This document shows positions 1 through 7,687 of a stretch of 64,000 bases of DNA, in pieces. The position numbers and the translations under genes were made by a program. The stretch comes from Limnohabitans_A sp048020265 (lineage in GTDB: Bacteria; Pseudomonadota; Gammaproteobacteria; Burkholderiales; Burkholderiaceae_C): NCBI RefSeq assembly GCF_048020265.1, contig NZ_CP171843.1, forward strand, positions 1,922,001 to 1,986,000. Direction: 5' to 3'. Position 1 is the stretch's first letter, and the number at the start of each line of letters is the position of its first letter. The notes beneath the pieces were generated by a model that made no database searches, had not been told where the DNA came from, and saw only the letters and a program-made list of their open reading frames with translations.

Positions 1-522
1 AAAGCGGGACTGGCCGCCGCCACATAGCGCATGGCCCCCAGGGCGCGGCTGTTGCAACCGGTAGCCGGGCGCGCCGTGGCCGTCACGGCGGCCAGCACCG
101 CGCCGCTGCGCAACCACTCGGTGGTGTGGTCCTCGTTGTCCACCGACACCGCCATCAAGACGGGTGCCTCGGCCGCAAACGCGGTCACAGCCGGGGCAAA
201 CCAGGTGGCCAGGCTGTCAGCGTTCACCGCTATAGGCAGCGTGACACGCGCCACGCCTTCCGGGGCCAGACCCGGCAAGCTGCCTTGCAATTCCTGCTCC
301 AGCAGACGCACACGGTCCATGTGCTGGCAAAGACGTCGACCGGTCTCAGTGGCCTGGCAGGGCTGGCCGCGCACCACCAGAGCACAGCCCACCCGCTCTT
401 CCAGCAGCCGAATGCGTTGCGACACGGCGGACGGCGTGACGTGCAAAGCCCGTGCCGCTCGCTCAAAACTGCCTTCACGAACCACTGACGCCAAAGCTGC
501 CAAAGAGAAATAGTCGAGCATG
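1..522 (-). CDS. argP: LysR-family regulator, ArgP-like (C-terminus outside window)
   Basis: The reading frame opens with ATG at 522 and runs without a stop to the left edge, giving the first 174 residues. The N-terminus (MLDYFSLAALASVVREGSFE) is a LysR winged helix-turn-helix with the usual SFERAARALHVTPSAVSQRI recognition helix. Residues 90 onward begin the effector domain (LPIAVNADSLATWF, then CNSRALGAMRYVAAASPA), which matches what I know of ArgP/IciA. ArgP proteins sense lysine and arginine and activate a divergent exporter. The gene is divergent from a LysE-family exporter with a 74-bp gap, which supports the assignment. Partial only because of the window edge. Confidence 0.88.
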
Positions 523-596
523 TATTTAGTTTTTCTAAAGCGGATGAAGAAAAGACAGTTTGTCTTAATCTTGAAAGACTGACAAGCTCATGCCCC

Positions 597-1250
597 ATGA
601 ACTTGCAAGACACCCTTTTCATGGCCTGGCCTGTTTTTGTCCAAGGCCTGTTGCTCAGCCTGGGCCTGATCGTGGCCATCGGGGCGCAAAACGCTTTTGT
701 ATTGCGCCAGGGTTTGCGCCGCGAGCATGTGGGCAGCGTGGTGGCCTTTTGCGCGGTGGCCGATGCGCTGCTGATCACAGCCGGCGTGCTGGGCATGGCA
801 CAAGCCTTGGGCGAGCGGCCAGGGCTCGCGCGTGCCCTGGCTTTGGCCGGTGCAGCGTTTTTGGCGGTCTATGGCTGGCGGGCGCTGCAACGGGCGCGCC
901 AAGCCAGCGCGCTGGCAGTGACAGATGCGGGCCTGGGCCTGGGCCGCGGCGCTGCTCTGGCACAAGCAGCGGGCTTCACGCTGCTCAATCCGCACGTTTA
1001 CCTGGACACGGTGCTGCTGGTGGGCAGCATCGGGGCTCAGCAAGCAGCGCCATTGCAGGGCTGGTTTGCGGCCGGGGCCAGCGTAGCCAGTTTGCTGTGG
1101 TTCAGTGCTTTGGGCTTTGGGGCGCGTTGGCTGGCTCCCTGGTTTGCAAAGCCCCGTGCCTGGCAGATTTTGGACGCGTTGATCGGCCTGACCATGTGGG
1201 TGCTCTCAGCCCTGCTGGTGCGCCATGTCTGGCCAGCGCTGTCAAGCTGA
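597..1250 (+). CDS. argO: LysE/ArgO-family amino acid exporter
   Basis: A 217-residue membrane protein with about six hydrophobic segments. Family marks include GLILVAIGAQNAF-like sequence near residues 20–32 (LGLIVAIGAQNAFVLRQGL) and the NPHVYLDTVLLVGSIGAQ block around residue 135, both typical of LysE/ArgO basic amino acid exporters. The ATG at 597 is chosen over one at 590 that lies in another frame. It is divergent from the ArgP-like regulator, the standard arrangement for lysine/arginine-inducible export. The substrate (Arg or Lys) cannot be read from sequence alone. Confidence 0.88.
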   Translation: MNLQDTLFMAWPVFVQGLLLSLGLIVAIGAQNAFVLRQGLRREHVGSVVAFCAVADALLITAGVLGMAQALGERPGLARALALAGAAFLAVYGWRALQRARQASALAVTDAGLGLGRGAALAQAAGFTLLNPHVYLDTVLLVGSIGAQQAAPLQGWFAAGASVASLLWFSALGFGARWLAPWFAKPRAWQILDALIGLTMWVLSALLVRHVWPALSS

Positions 1251-1276
1251 ACGGACCGGGCTGGTGGCAGGCATAA

Positions 1277-1299
1277 AAAAACCGCTTCGCAGCGGTTTT
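1277..1299. terminator. Bidirectional intrinsic terminator
   Basis: A stem accgct/agcggt with loop tcgc (1281–1296) is flanked by A-tract on the left and T-tract on the right, so it works on both strands. It separates the plus-strand exporter from the end of the minus-strand photosynthesis operon. Confidence 0.85.
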
Positions 1300-1321
1300 G
1301 GGGGATGGGCTCGGTGAACCA

Positions 1322-1417
1322 TCACTTGCGTGGGCCTCTGGGACGGTTGAACCAGTTGGCCAGCATGAACAGGCCGAAAACCACGAACATGATGATGAGG
1401 ATGTGTTTGATTTCCAT
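1322..1417 (-). CDS. 31-residue single-pass membrane protein at end of puc operon
   Basis: ATG at 1417 preceded by AAGGAAAAG as a plausible ribosome binding site; 31 residues ending TGA at 1322. The protein starts MEIKHILIIMFVVFGLFMLA, one clear transmembrane helix, then a basic tail rich in Arg and Pro (NWFNRPRGPRK). It lies 47 nt downstream of pucC and just before the operon terminator, so it should be cotranscribed with pucBAC. I do not recognise a family. Small membrane proteins at the end of puc operons (PucD/PucE of Rhodobacter) assist or join the antenna, which is a possible role here but only an inference from position. Confidence 0.6.
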   Translation of the reverse strand: MEIKHILIIMFVVFGLFMLANWFNRPRGPRK

Positions 1418-1464
1418 GGCTTTTCCTTGAGTTGAGGGTGAAGGGTCCAAACAGGTGAGGAGCA

Positions 1465-2862
1465 TTATGCAGAGTTGAGCGGTGACCGTACAAGGTCACG
1501 CGCTGGCCGCACCAAAGGCGCCATGGCCCACAGGGTCAAAGCCAGCAAAAGAATCTCGAGGCCATACACCACCGTGTAAGCCATGACCGAGCTGCTGCCG
1601 AGCGCCACGCCGTCCCGCACCAAGCCGCCCAGCGCCATGCCCAGGCCCGCCGCCGTGGCCTGCACCGCGCCCCAGGCGCCCATGGCCAGCCCGGTGTGCT
1701 CGGGCGGGGCCATTTGCATGGTCGCGGTCAAGGTGCCATGGGCAAACAAACCGCCGCCCAGGCCGATCAGAAAAATACCCAGCGCGAACAAAGGCGCAGA
1801 AGCCAGGGGGCCAGAGGCGATCACCGCCGCAAACGCGGGCACGCCCACCCAGGCGCCCCAGCTGGCCATGCGGTAGGCATCAGCGCCGCGGCTGAGCACA
1901 CGCGAAGCCCAGGCAAACCCGATCAGACCGCCCAAGGCCAGGTTGGCCGTGAGCAAGGTGGTGGTGGACACGCTCAGGCTCAAGATCTCGCCGCCATAAG
2001 GCTCCAGCAACACGTCTTCCATGGTGAAGGCCATGGTGCCCAGGCCCACCGCCAGCAAACGCCGCAGCGTGTTCGGGCCTTGGCAAAAGAGTTGCCAGGC
2101 TTGTGCGAAAGTGTGTTCGATGGGCATACCCGGCTTGCGCAGACGGCTGCGCGGCTCTTGCTTCCACAAGGCGATCACGTTGAGCGTCAAGGTCATCACC
2201 GCCACGGCCTGCACCACACGGATCAGCTGGCCAGGGCTGTAGTCGCGCAGCAAGTGGCCCAGCATCAGGGCGCTGCCGATCATGCCGACCAGTTGCATCA
2301 CATACATCAAGCCCACAACCTGCGGCTGGCGCTCGGGTGGCGCCAGGTCGGTGGCCAGCGCGAGACCCGCGGTTTGTACGGTGTGCATGCCGATGCCCAC
2401 CAGCACAAAGGCTCCTGCGGCACCCACCAGCCCCACCCAAGCGGGGGCCTGGCTGGCCTGGCCGGCACCGGCCAGCACCAACAGCGCAAAAGGCATGATG
2501 GAAAAGCCGCCAAACTGCAGCAAGCTGCCCATCCAGATGTAAGGCACACGCCGCCAGCCCAGTTGCGAGCGGTGGTTGTCCGAACGAAAACCGATCAGCG
2601 CCCGAAACGGCGCCACGAGCAAAGGCAGGGCCACCATCAGCGACACCAGCGTGGCCGGCACTTGCAGCTCGACGATCATCACGCGGTTGAGGGTGCCCAC
2701 CAGCATGACCATGGCCATGCCCACAGAAATTTGAAACAGCGACAAGCGCAGCAGACGGGACAGCGGCAAATCATCGCTGGCGGCGTCCGCAAAAGGCAAA
2801 AAACGGGGGCCCATGCTGGCCAGCACCTGCGCAAGAGAAGATCGTGTTTTTGTTTTGTTCAT
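1465..2862 (-). CDS. pucC: PucC/LhaA-family antenna assembly protein (BCD-family MFS)
   Basis: A 465-residue, roughly 12-helix membrane protein. The N-terminal half has LSRLLRLSLFQISVGMAMVM and FRALIGFRSDNHRSQLGWRR, characteristic of the bacteriochlorophyll-delivery branch of the major facilitator superfamily (PucC, LhaA, Bch2). These proteins are needed for assembly of light-harvesting complexes in the cytoplasmic membrane. Because it lies 48 nt behind pucA on the same strand, the puc-linked member PucC is the better name; LhaA is the alternative and normally sits near puhA. Length is usual for the family and no defect is visible. Confidence 0.9.
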   Translation of the reverse strand: MNKTKTRSSLAQVLASMGPRFLPFADAASDDLPLSRLLRLSLFQISVGMAMVMLVGTLNRVMIVELQVPATLVSLMVALPLLVAPFRALIGFRSDNHRSQLGWRRVPYIWMGSLLQFGGFSIMPFALLVLAGAGQASQAPAWVGLVGAAGAFVLVGIGMHTVQTAGLALATDLAPPERQPQVVGLMYVMQLVGMIGSALMLGHLLRDYSPGQLIRVVQAVAVMTLTLNVIALWKQEPRSRLRKPGMPIEHTFAQAWQLFCQGPNTLRRLLAVGLGTMAFTMEDVLLEPYGGEILSLSVSTTTLLTANLALGGLIGFAWASRVLSRGADAYRMASWGAWVGVPAFAAVIASGPLASAPLFALGIFLIGLGGGLFAHGTLTATMQMAPPEHTGLAMGAWGAVQATAAGLGMALGGLVRDGVALGSSSVMAYTVVYGLEILLLALTLWAMAPLVRPARDLVRSPLNSA

Positions 2863-2910
2863 ACAAGAAAGACCAGACGCTTGCGCGTCTGGCCGATCGG
2901 GCGAGCGCCC

Positions 2911-3108
2911 TTACTTCTTCACCGTCGCGTCCGCCGCAGCAGGCGCAGCGGCGACCACTTTGGCGCCGCCGTTGAGGAAGTTCTTCACCCAGGAAGTGTT
3001 GATGGTCAGGGCCAGGTGCACGCTGAAGGACGCAATCGCCACAGCCGCAATGAACACCGGGATACCGACCGAAGGTTTCACCACACACCACATTTTCGAG
3101 TAGATCAT
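2911..3108 (-). CDS. pucA: LH2-type antenna alpha subunit with B800-820-like residues
   Basis: A 65-residue antenna alpha polypeptide. It aligns without gaps to classical LH2 alpha: residues 5–17 (KMWCVVKPSVGIP), the B850 ligand His31 in SVHLAL, and Trp40. At positions 44 and 45, where B800-850 LH2 has Tyr-Tyr or Tyr-Trp hydrogen-bonding the B850 acetyl groups, this protein has Phe44-Leu45, the pair described for LH3 (B800-820). The C-terminus is an Ala/Val-rich tail ending in KK. It has a good ribosome binding site (AAGGGAG) and follows pucB by 12 nt. Confidence 0.93.
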   Translation of the reverse strand: MIYSKMWCVVKPSVGIPVFIAAVAIASFSVHLALTINTSWVKNFLNGGAKVVAAAPAAADATVKK

Positions 3109-3120
3109 GTTGTGTCTCCC

Positions 3121-3273
3121 TTACTTGAGCCAGGGTGAATAGATGTAGGCCAGCAGATGGGCAAATGCGGCAATCATGCCGAAAATCTGCGTACCCTGGA
3201 TGAGATTGCGGTGAATCTCTTCCGATTCGGCCTCGGTCAGTCCCGTTGGCCAGACTTTGTCTGAGTTAGACAT
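3121..3273 (-). CDS. pucB: LH2-type antenna beta subunit
   Basis: A 50-residue antenna beta polypeptide. The ATG at 3273 is preceded by AAGGAG, which decides the start. Family marks are the acidic N-terminus (LTEAESEEIHRNLIQGTQIF), the helix-proximal His21, the B850 ligand His39 in AFAHLLAYIY, and the terminal SPWLK. It pairs with PucA, forming alpha-beta units of the peripheral ring that bind bacteriochlorophyll a and carotenoid in the cytoplasmic membrane. It is the first puc gene and sits just behind crtC in the same superoperon. Confidence 0.93.
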   Translation of the reverse strand: MSNSDKVWPTGLTEAESEEIHRNLIQGTQIFGMIAAFAHLLAYIYSPWLK

Positions 3274-3376
3274 AGTTTTCTCCTTGCAGAAGACGTGCAC
3301 GGCCCGCACGAGGGCTATTCATGGCCACCACGGCCAGGAATGGGGTTGCCTTGAGAGCGGATTCAAGGGTGTTCAT
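3266..3376 (-). CDS. Possible 36-residue ORF between crtC and pucB
   Basis: An ATG at 3376, two bases after the crtC stop codon, opens a 36-residue frame that ends TAA at 3266 and overlaps the first codons of pucB by 8 nt. The product (MNTLESALKATPFLAVVAMN…) has no recognisable domain and only a weak ribosome binding site. It could be a small coupling or leader peptide that feeds ribosomes into pucB, or simply chance; codon evidence is too short to decide. Confidence 0.22.
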   Translation of the reverse strand: MNTLESALKATPFLAVVAMNSPRAGRARLLQGENYV

Positions 3377-3377
3377 C

Positions 3378-4241
3378 TCAAGCCCGCCGTGGCATGCGCC
3401 AAGGCAGCATGGCTTGAACCACCGGTGACACCAAACGCGGCACCGACAGGGTTTCGTGGAAGGCAAGCAAAGGCTCGCCCGCGTAGTCAAATTGCAGCAA
3501 GGCACGCTGGTAAAACGGCGTATCTTCAAGTTGTTCGTGCACCCGCACGGCTTGCGTGCTGCGCATGCGCCGATCAATGCGCCAGCCCGTCTTGGGCAAG
3601 CGCTGCACGGGCGGGGTGGCCATCGGCTCGACCGTGCCTTTGGGCGTGAAGCGCAGCGACAGCACGCGATCATCGGTGCCGGGCGCTTGCATGTCGTAAA
3701 ACACCAAAGTGCTGCCATCGCGCATGCGGGCGCGCGACCAGTCCCAGGTGTGAAAGCCCTGGTCCACCGGCTCGTCGCCCTCGTTGGAATCCAGGTACGC
3801 ATGGCCTTGCCACTTCAGGTCAGGGGCGCTCAGGTCGACTTCGATGCGCGAGGCCGGGGCCAATGGACCCCAGCGGTGACGCCCGTTCACATCCAGTGGC
3901 GTGGAATAGCCAAACAACTGCTGCGGCCAGAGCTTGATGCGACCGCGCACACGGCGCGGAACAGGCACACACACCTCGTCGATGTCGATGGTCAGGCAGT
4001 CGCCGTCCCAGCTCAGCTGGCTCGGGCCGATGGCGAACTGGCGCTCTGTTCGGTGGCAATGGCGCTGACCACGCTCGGTCATGGCCCAGCGGCCCTGGCT
4101 TTTGCTGTAAATGGCCACGTTCAGGGCGCAGTGGTTATCTGCATGGGCCTGGCCGCGCCCACGCGCCCAGGCGTAGTACGGCGAGAACACACTGCCCACG
4201 AACGCGATGAGGGTGATGCCGTGCTGGCCATCGTCACTCAT
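3378..4241 (-). CDS. crtC: Carotenoid 1,2-hydratase (hydroxyneurosporene synthase)
   Basis: CrtC adds water across the terminal 1,2 double bond of neurosporene or lycopene-type carotenoids. The body is recognised from SDDGQHGITLIAFVGSVFSP, the HCALNVAIYSK block, the WDGDCLTIDIDE segment and the C-terminal DQGFHTWDWSRARM and QRLPKTGWRIDRRMR blocks. The ATG at 4241 overlaps the crtD stop as ATGA and gives 287 residues, close to the short Rhodobacter form. The same frame stays open to an ATG at 4586 and encodes a CrtC-like N-terminal block (GGYLWWYVDA) just upstream of 4241, but has no ATG, GTG or TTG between 4586 and 4241. The true start is therefore uncertain. Confidence 0.9.
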   Translation of the reverse strand: MSDDGQHGITLIAFVGSVFSPYYAWARGRGQAHADNHCALNVAIYSKSQGRWAMTERGQRHCHRTERQFAIGPSQLSWDGDCLTIDIDEVCVPVPRRVRGRIKLWPQQLFGYSTPLDVNGRHRWGPLAPASRIEVDLSAPDLKWQGHAYLDSNEGDEPVDQGFHTWDWSRARMRDGSTLVFYDMQAPGTDDRVLSLRFTPKGTVEPMATPPVQRLPKTGWRIDRRMRSTQAVRVHEQLEDTPFYQRALLQFDYAGEPLLAFHETLSVPRLVSPVVQAMLPWRMPRRA

Positions 4242-5770
4242 GGCGTCGACATACCACCAAAGGTAGCCCCCGTCGGGAACGTGCTGGTCGAAGCGAGGCT
4301 CGCCATCAGCGCCTCGGCCGCCCGCTGCCCGGACAAGGCCGCCATCGGCACGCCCGGTCCCGGGTGCACGCTGCCCCCCGCCAGAAACAGGCCCTGCAGG
4401 GGTGTGGTGGAGCCAGGTCTGCTGAAGATGCTGGTCCAGCCGTGCGTCGCCTGCCCGTACAGTGCCCCGCCGCTGGCCGGAAAGCGCCGATGAAAATCCT
4501 GCGGCGTCGTGCGCTGGCTGTTGGCCGTGGTGGGCGTCAGGCTCAGGCCCAGCCTGCGAAGGTGCTGAAAGGTGTGCGTTTGGCATTGTTCTAAAGCCTC
4601 CTCGGTGATCGCGTTGCCATCACCGCTGGCGGGGGCGTTGACCAAACAAAAAATGCGCTCGGCCTGGCCTGGGGCCAAGGGCGCAGGCCGGTCTTGCGCA
4701 CAGACATAGACCGTGGGCTGTTCGGGCAGGCGCTGGCGCTCAAAAATGTCTTCGAACTCGCTGGCGTAAGTGCTCTGAAAAAACACGTTGTGCCGGTCCA
4801 GCGCCACGCCATCGGCGGGGGTATGCATGGACCAAGTCACGGCCGACAGGGATCTTGGCGGTGCGGCCTGCGGCACAGCGCGGCGCATGTCCTCGCCCAA
4901 CAAGCCTTGGCGCAAAGCGGCAGCATCGCCATTGAAGATGACGCGGTCGGCCGGTATAAATTCGCCCGACTGCAGCTGCACACCGCACACGCGGCCCTGG
5001 CGCTGCTCGATGCGCTGGCAAGTGCTGTGGTAGCGGAACACCGCACCACGACGGCGGGCCACACGGGCCAGCGCCTGGGCCATGCCGACCATGCCGCCTT
5101 CAACCGACCAGACCCCATCCATCTCGACCTGCGCAATCAGCATGAGGGTGGCGGGCGACTGCCAAGGCGATGAGCCGCAATAGGTGGCGTAGCGTGCAAA
5201 CAGCTGGCGCAAACGCGGATCGGGAAACTGCTGGCCCAGTTGCTGCCACAGGCTGCGCATGGGCCCCAGTTGGGCCAACACGCCCAAGCCATTGAACCCC
5301 AAGTCGCCCATGAAGCCGCCCATGCTGGGGCGCTGGGCGCGGATCATCGGGCCTTCGAGCATGGCGTAAAGCTGGCGCGTGGTTTTACAAAAATCCCTGA
5401 ATCGCCGGGCTTCGTCGCCCCCCGACCAAGCGGCAATGGCCGCTTCGCTTTCGCGCGCGTCGGCCGACAAATCCAGCTGGCTGCCGTCGGGCCAGAAGTG
5501 ACGGGCGAGCACCTGCAGTGGCGTGATGCGCATCTCGGCCTCGACGCTGGTGCCCACGCTGCGCAGCAAGTCGTCGAACACCCAGCGCATGGTGAACACG
5601 GTGGGGCCGCTGTCGATGTGTGCGCCGTTCACTTCGCGGCTGTGCACCTTGCCGCCGGGCTCGCCCGAGGCTTCAACCACGGTGACATCGAGCCCTTGGT
5701 GAGCAAGCGCAATGGCGCTGCACAAGCCGCCCATGCCCGCGCCGACGATGACGACACGTGGCTCAGACAT
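4238..5770 (-). CDS. crtD: Methoxyneurosporene (1-hydroxycarotenoid 3,4-) desaturase
   Basis: CrtD introduces the 3,4 double bond after hydration by CrtC in the spheroidene pathway. A 510-residue flavoprotein of the CrtI-type desaturase family: FAD-binding Rossmann motif VVIVGAGMGGLCSAIALA at residues 5–22, the ASGEPGGKVHS second motif, the HIDSGPTVFTMRWVFDDLL block, and a C-terminal FLAGGSVHPGPGVPMAA FAD signature. The ATG at 5770 starts exactly at the family N-terminus and overlaps the end of crtA by 8 nt. Its last ~115 codons overlap an open frame that reads as the crtC N-terminus. The neighbours crtA and crtC complete the pathway segment. Confidence 0.92.
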   Translation of the reverse strand: MSEPRVVIVGAGMGGLCSAIALAHQGLDVTVVEASGEPGGKVHSREVNGAHIDSGPTVFTMRWVFDDLLRSVGTSVEAEMRITPLQVLARHFWPDGSQLDLSADARESEAAIAAWSGGDEARRFRDFCKTTRQLYAMLEGPMIRAQRPSMGGFMGDLGFNGLGVLAQLGPMRSLWQQLGQQFPDPRLRQLFARYATYCGSSPWQSPATLMLIAQVEMDGVWSVEGGMVGMAQALARVARRRGAVFRYHSTCQRIEQRQGRVCGVQLQSGEFIPADRVIFNGDAAALRQGLLGEDMRRAVPQAAPPRSLSAVTWSMHTPADGVALDRHNVFFQSTYASEFEDIFERQRLPEQPTVYVCAQDRPAPLAPGQAERIFCLVNAPASGDGNAITEEALEQCQTHTFQHLRRLGLSLTPTTANSQRTTPQDFHRRFPASGGALYGQATHGWTSIFSRPGSTTPLQGLFLAGGSVHPGPGVPMAALSGQRAAEALMASLASTSTFPTGATFGGMSTP

Positions 5771-6590
5771 GGCTGAGCTCCAGACGGGGCGTATCCACAA
5801 CGGGTGCAGTGTCCAGCGCCGCGGCAGCGCCAAGAGGCGAAGCGTTGTCAAACTGAAAAGGCTGACCTTTCCAGACCCCGGCCATCTGCAGCACCTGCAT
5901 GCGCACGAACAGCGACTCGGAAAAAAACTGGTGTTTGTAGGCCGCTGCACTGGCCACCTGGTGCGCACCCTGGTGGGCGTAGTTCAGCATCGATGCCGTG
6001 TCTTGCCACAAACTGAAGGTGCATTGGCGCACCAAGGGCGCCTCGCCCAAGCCCATGGCCAACAGGCAACCGGGGGATTGGTCGAGTTCAGCCTGGGCCG
6101 CCGGGGCATAACGCCAGAAGGCCATGGCCTTGGTGGGCAAAATGCTGGCGCGTGTCAGCACAGCGAAGGGGCCTGGCGCTTGCGCAGCATCTTGACCTGT
6201 CTCTCCCAGTGATTGGGCGCTGCTGACCTGCCAGGCTTGCTTGTCCCAGTGGCCGCGCGCCGATTGCACCGCCATCACGCCGCTCCAGCATTCACGCGCA
6301 CGGCTGCGGTAAGCCTGCACCGCCGGGCTGTCCAGAAACTGCAGGGCCAGATCGAGGTGGGTGAACGTGCAGATCAGGCCCTGGTGCGTGGCACTGGGGC
6401 GCAGGCTAAAACCCCCGCCGTGGCCACTGCCCATGACCTTGACCATGGTCAGGCCTGGCACCTCCTTGTAGGGCGTGGCTCCGGCCACCAGCCGCAGCCA
6501 GCCCCAACCCTGGTGCTGTCGCAAGAAGTCGGCCAGCAACACCACCACCACGCCAGACAGCGGGTCATGAAGGTTGGCGATGGCTTCCAT
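5763..6590 (-). CDS. crtA: Spheroidene monooxygenase
   Basis: CrtA oxidises spheroidene to the 2-keto carotenoid spheroidenone and needs oxygen, which fits an aerobic phototroph. The 275-residue protein has the family blocks VVVVLLADFLRQHQGWGWLR, KVMGSGHGGGFSLRPS, GLICTFTHLDLALQFL and TRASILPTKAMAFWRYAPAA. It lies between pufC (35 nt upstream) and crtD (8-nt overlap), the crtADC order known from Rubrivivax-type clusters. Length and start look normal. Confidence 0.92.
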   Translation of the reverse strand: MEAIANLHDPLSGVVVVLLADFLRQHQGWGWLRLVAGATPYKEVPGLTMVKVMGSGHGGGFSLRPSATHQGLICTFTHLDLALQFLDSPAVQAYRSRARECWSGVMAVQSARGHWDKQAWQVSSAQSLGETGQDAAQAPGPFAVLTRASILPTKAMAFWRYAPAAQAELDQSPGCLLAMGLGEAPLVRQCTFSLWQDTASMLNYAHQGAHQVASAAAYKHQFFSESLFVRMQVLQMAGVWKGQPFQFDNASPLGAAAALDTAPVVDTPRLELSHV

Positions 6591-6625
6591 GACGGGCGTC
6601 CGGCAAAGGTGCGGTGGCTTGCGAA

Positions 6626-7687
6626 CTACTTGGCCGCGACTTTGGACGCAGCCAAAGCGGGTTTGAGCAACTCGGGAAAGTCCTTGGCCATGGGCGCACC
6701 GTTCAGAGGCTTGTACGCACCCTGGTGGCAGGTGGCGCAGTTGAGCTTGGCCACATCACCCAGCGGGCCCTTGCGGTGCGCCGGGAAGACTTCGGTCAAA
6801 GGCTCCATGTAGGTCAGGTTCAGGTCCCGCGCCATGCGGATGCCATGCCAGGCCGTCACGCGTTGCGGTGGGCTGTTCTCCCAATTCTGGAAGGACTGCG
6901 TGTTGTGGCAGTAGGTGCAGTTCACGCCCAGCGAGGTGGACATGTGCGTCATCAAGCCATAGGTCCACTCGGCCTGCTTGATCGACTGGCGGTTGCCCGA
7001 GGGCAGCGCGGTGGGGCCGTTCACGCGGATGTTCTGCTTGTCCAGCAGGAAGGGAGTGAATGGGTCGTTGGGCAGTGAGGACAAATTGACCACCGGTGAA
7101 GGGGTGTTCTGTCCGGCCTTGTCACCGATGAAGTTCGAGCCTTGCGGCTGAGGATCGGACTTGAACCAGATGGCATTGGGCACCGGCTCACCCCGGTGGC
7201 AGGTGTAGCAGGTCACGCCGGTCTGCGCGACGTGCGGCTGCCAGTCGGCGTTGATGTGCTGCGTCATCTCGACCATGCGCCGCGCCACCACCTTGGTGTA
7301 TTTGCTGTCGTCTTCAAAGTTGGGCAAGGCATGGCAATAGCCGCAGCCTTCTTGCGGGGCCACCCAGCTGGTCATCGAGACCATCAGGCGGTTGAACTCG
7401 CCCACACTCAGATGGCCCAGCACCTTGACGTTCTTGTAGGCCTGCGCGGCCTTGGGGCCGTCCGAGCCGGGTGAAGGGATCGCCGCAGGTGGCTGGTTCT
7501 TTTCGGTTTTGACTTCGAGCAGACGGGCGTTGTAGACCTGCGCCATGCCGGTGCCGCGATACCCGCTTTGGACCGTCTCTGGAATCGGGCGCTCGCAACC
7601 AGCGAGCACCAGGCCCACCAGTGCCAGGCCCAGACCTTGGGCCAGGCGTCTTGTCCAATGCGTTTTGTGGAGGGTGTGGGTGTTCAT
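6626..7687 (-). CDS. pufC: Reaction-centre tetrahaem cytochrome c subunit
   Basis: A 353-residue periplasmic, membrane-anchored electron donor to the photo-oxidised special pair. The N-terminus is a lipoprotein signal (LALVGLVLAGC, lipidated Cys about residue 30). Four haem-binding motifs are visible in order: CGYCH, CYTCH, CTYCH and CATCH, as expected for PufC. The ATG at 7687 overlaps the pufM stop as ATGA, which fixes the start and suggests translational coupling. The C-terminal tail is Ala/Lys-rich. It is followed by crtA on the same transcript. Confidence 0.95.
   Translation of the reverse strand: MNTHTLHKTHWTRRLAQGLGLALVGLVLAGCERPIPETVQSGYRGTGMAQVYNARLLEVKTEKNQPPAAIPSPGSDGPKAAQAYKNVKVLGHLSVGEFNRLMVSMTSWVAPQEGCGYCHALPNFEDDSKYTKVVARRMVEMTQHINADWQPHVAQTGVTCYTCHRGEPVPNAIWFKSDPQPQGSNFIGDKAGQNTPSPVVNLSSLPNDPFTPFLLDKQNIRVNGPTALPSGNRQSIKQAEWTYGLMTHMSTSLGVNCTYCHNTQSFQNWENSPPQRVTAWHGIRMARDLNLTYMEPLTEVFPAHRKGPLGDVAKLNCATCHQGAYKPLNGAPMAKDFPELLKPALAASKVAAK

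Noticed and set aside
1696..3138. 480-codon plus-strand frame across pucC and pucA
   Set aside because: His/Gln-rich low-complexity product antisense to a clear pucC; not a gene.
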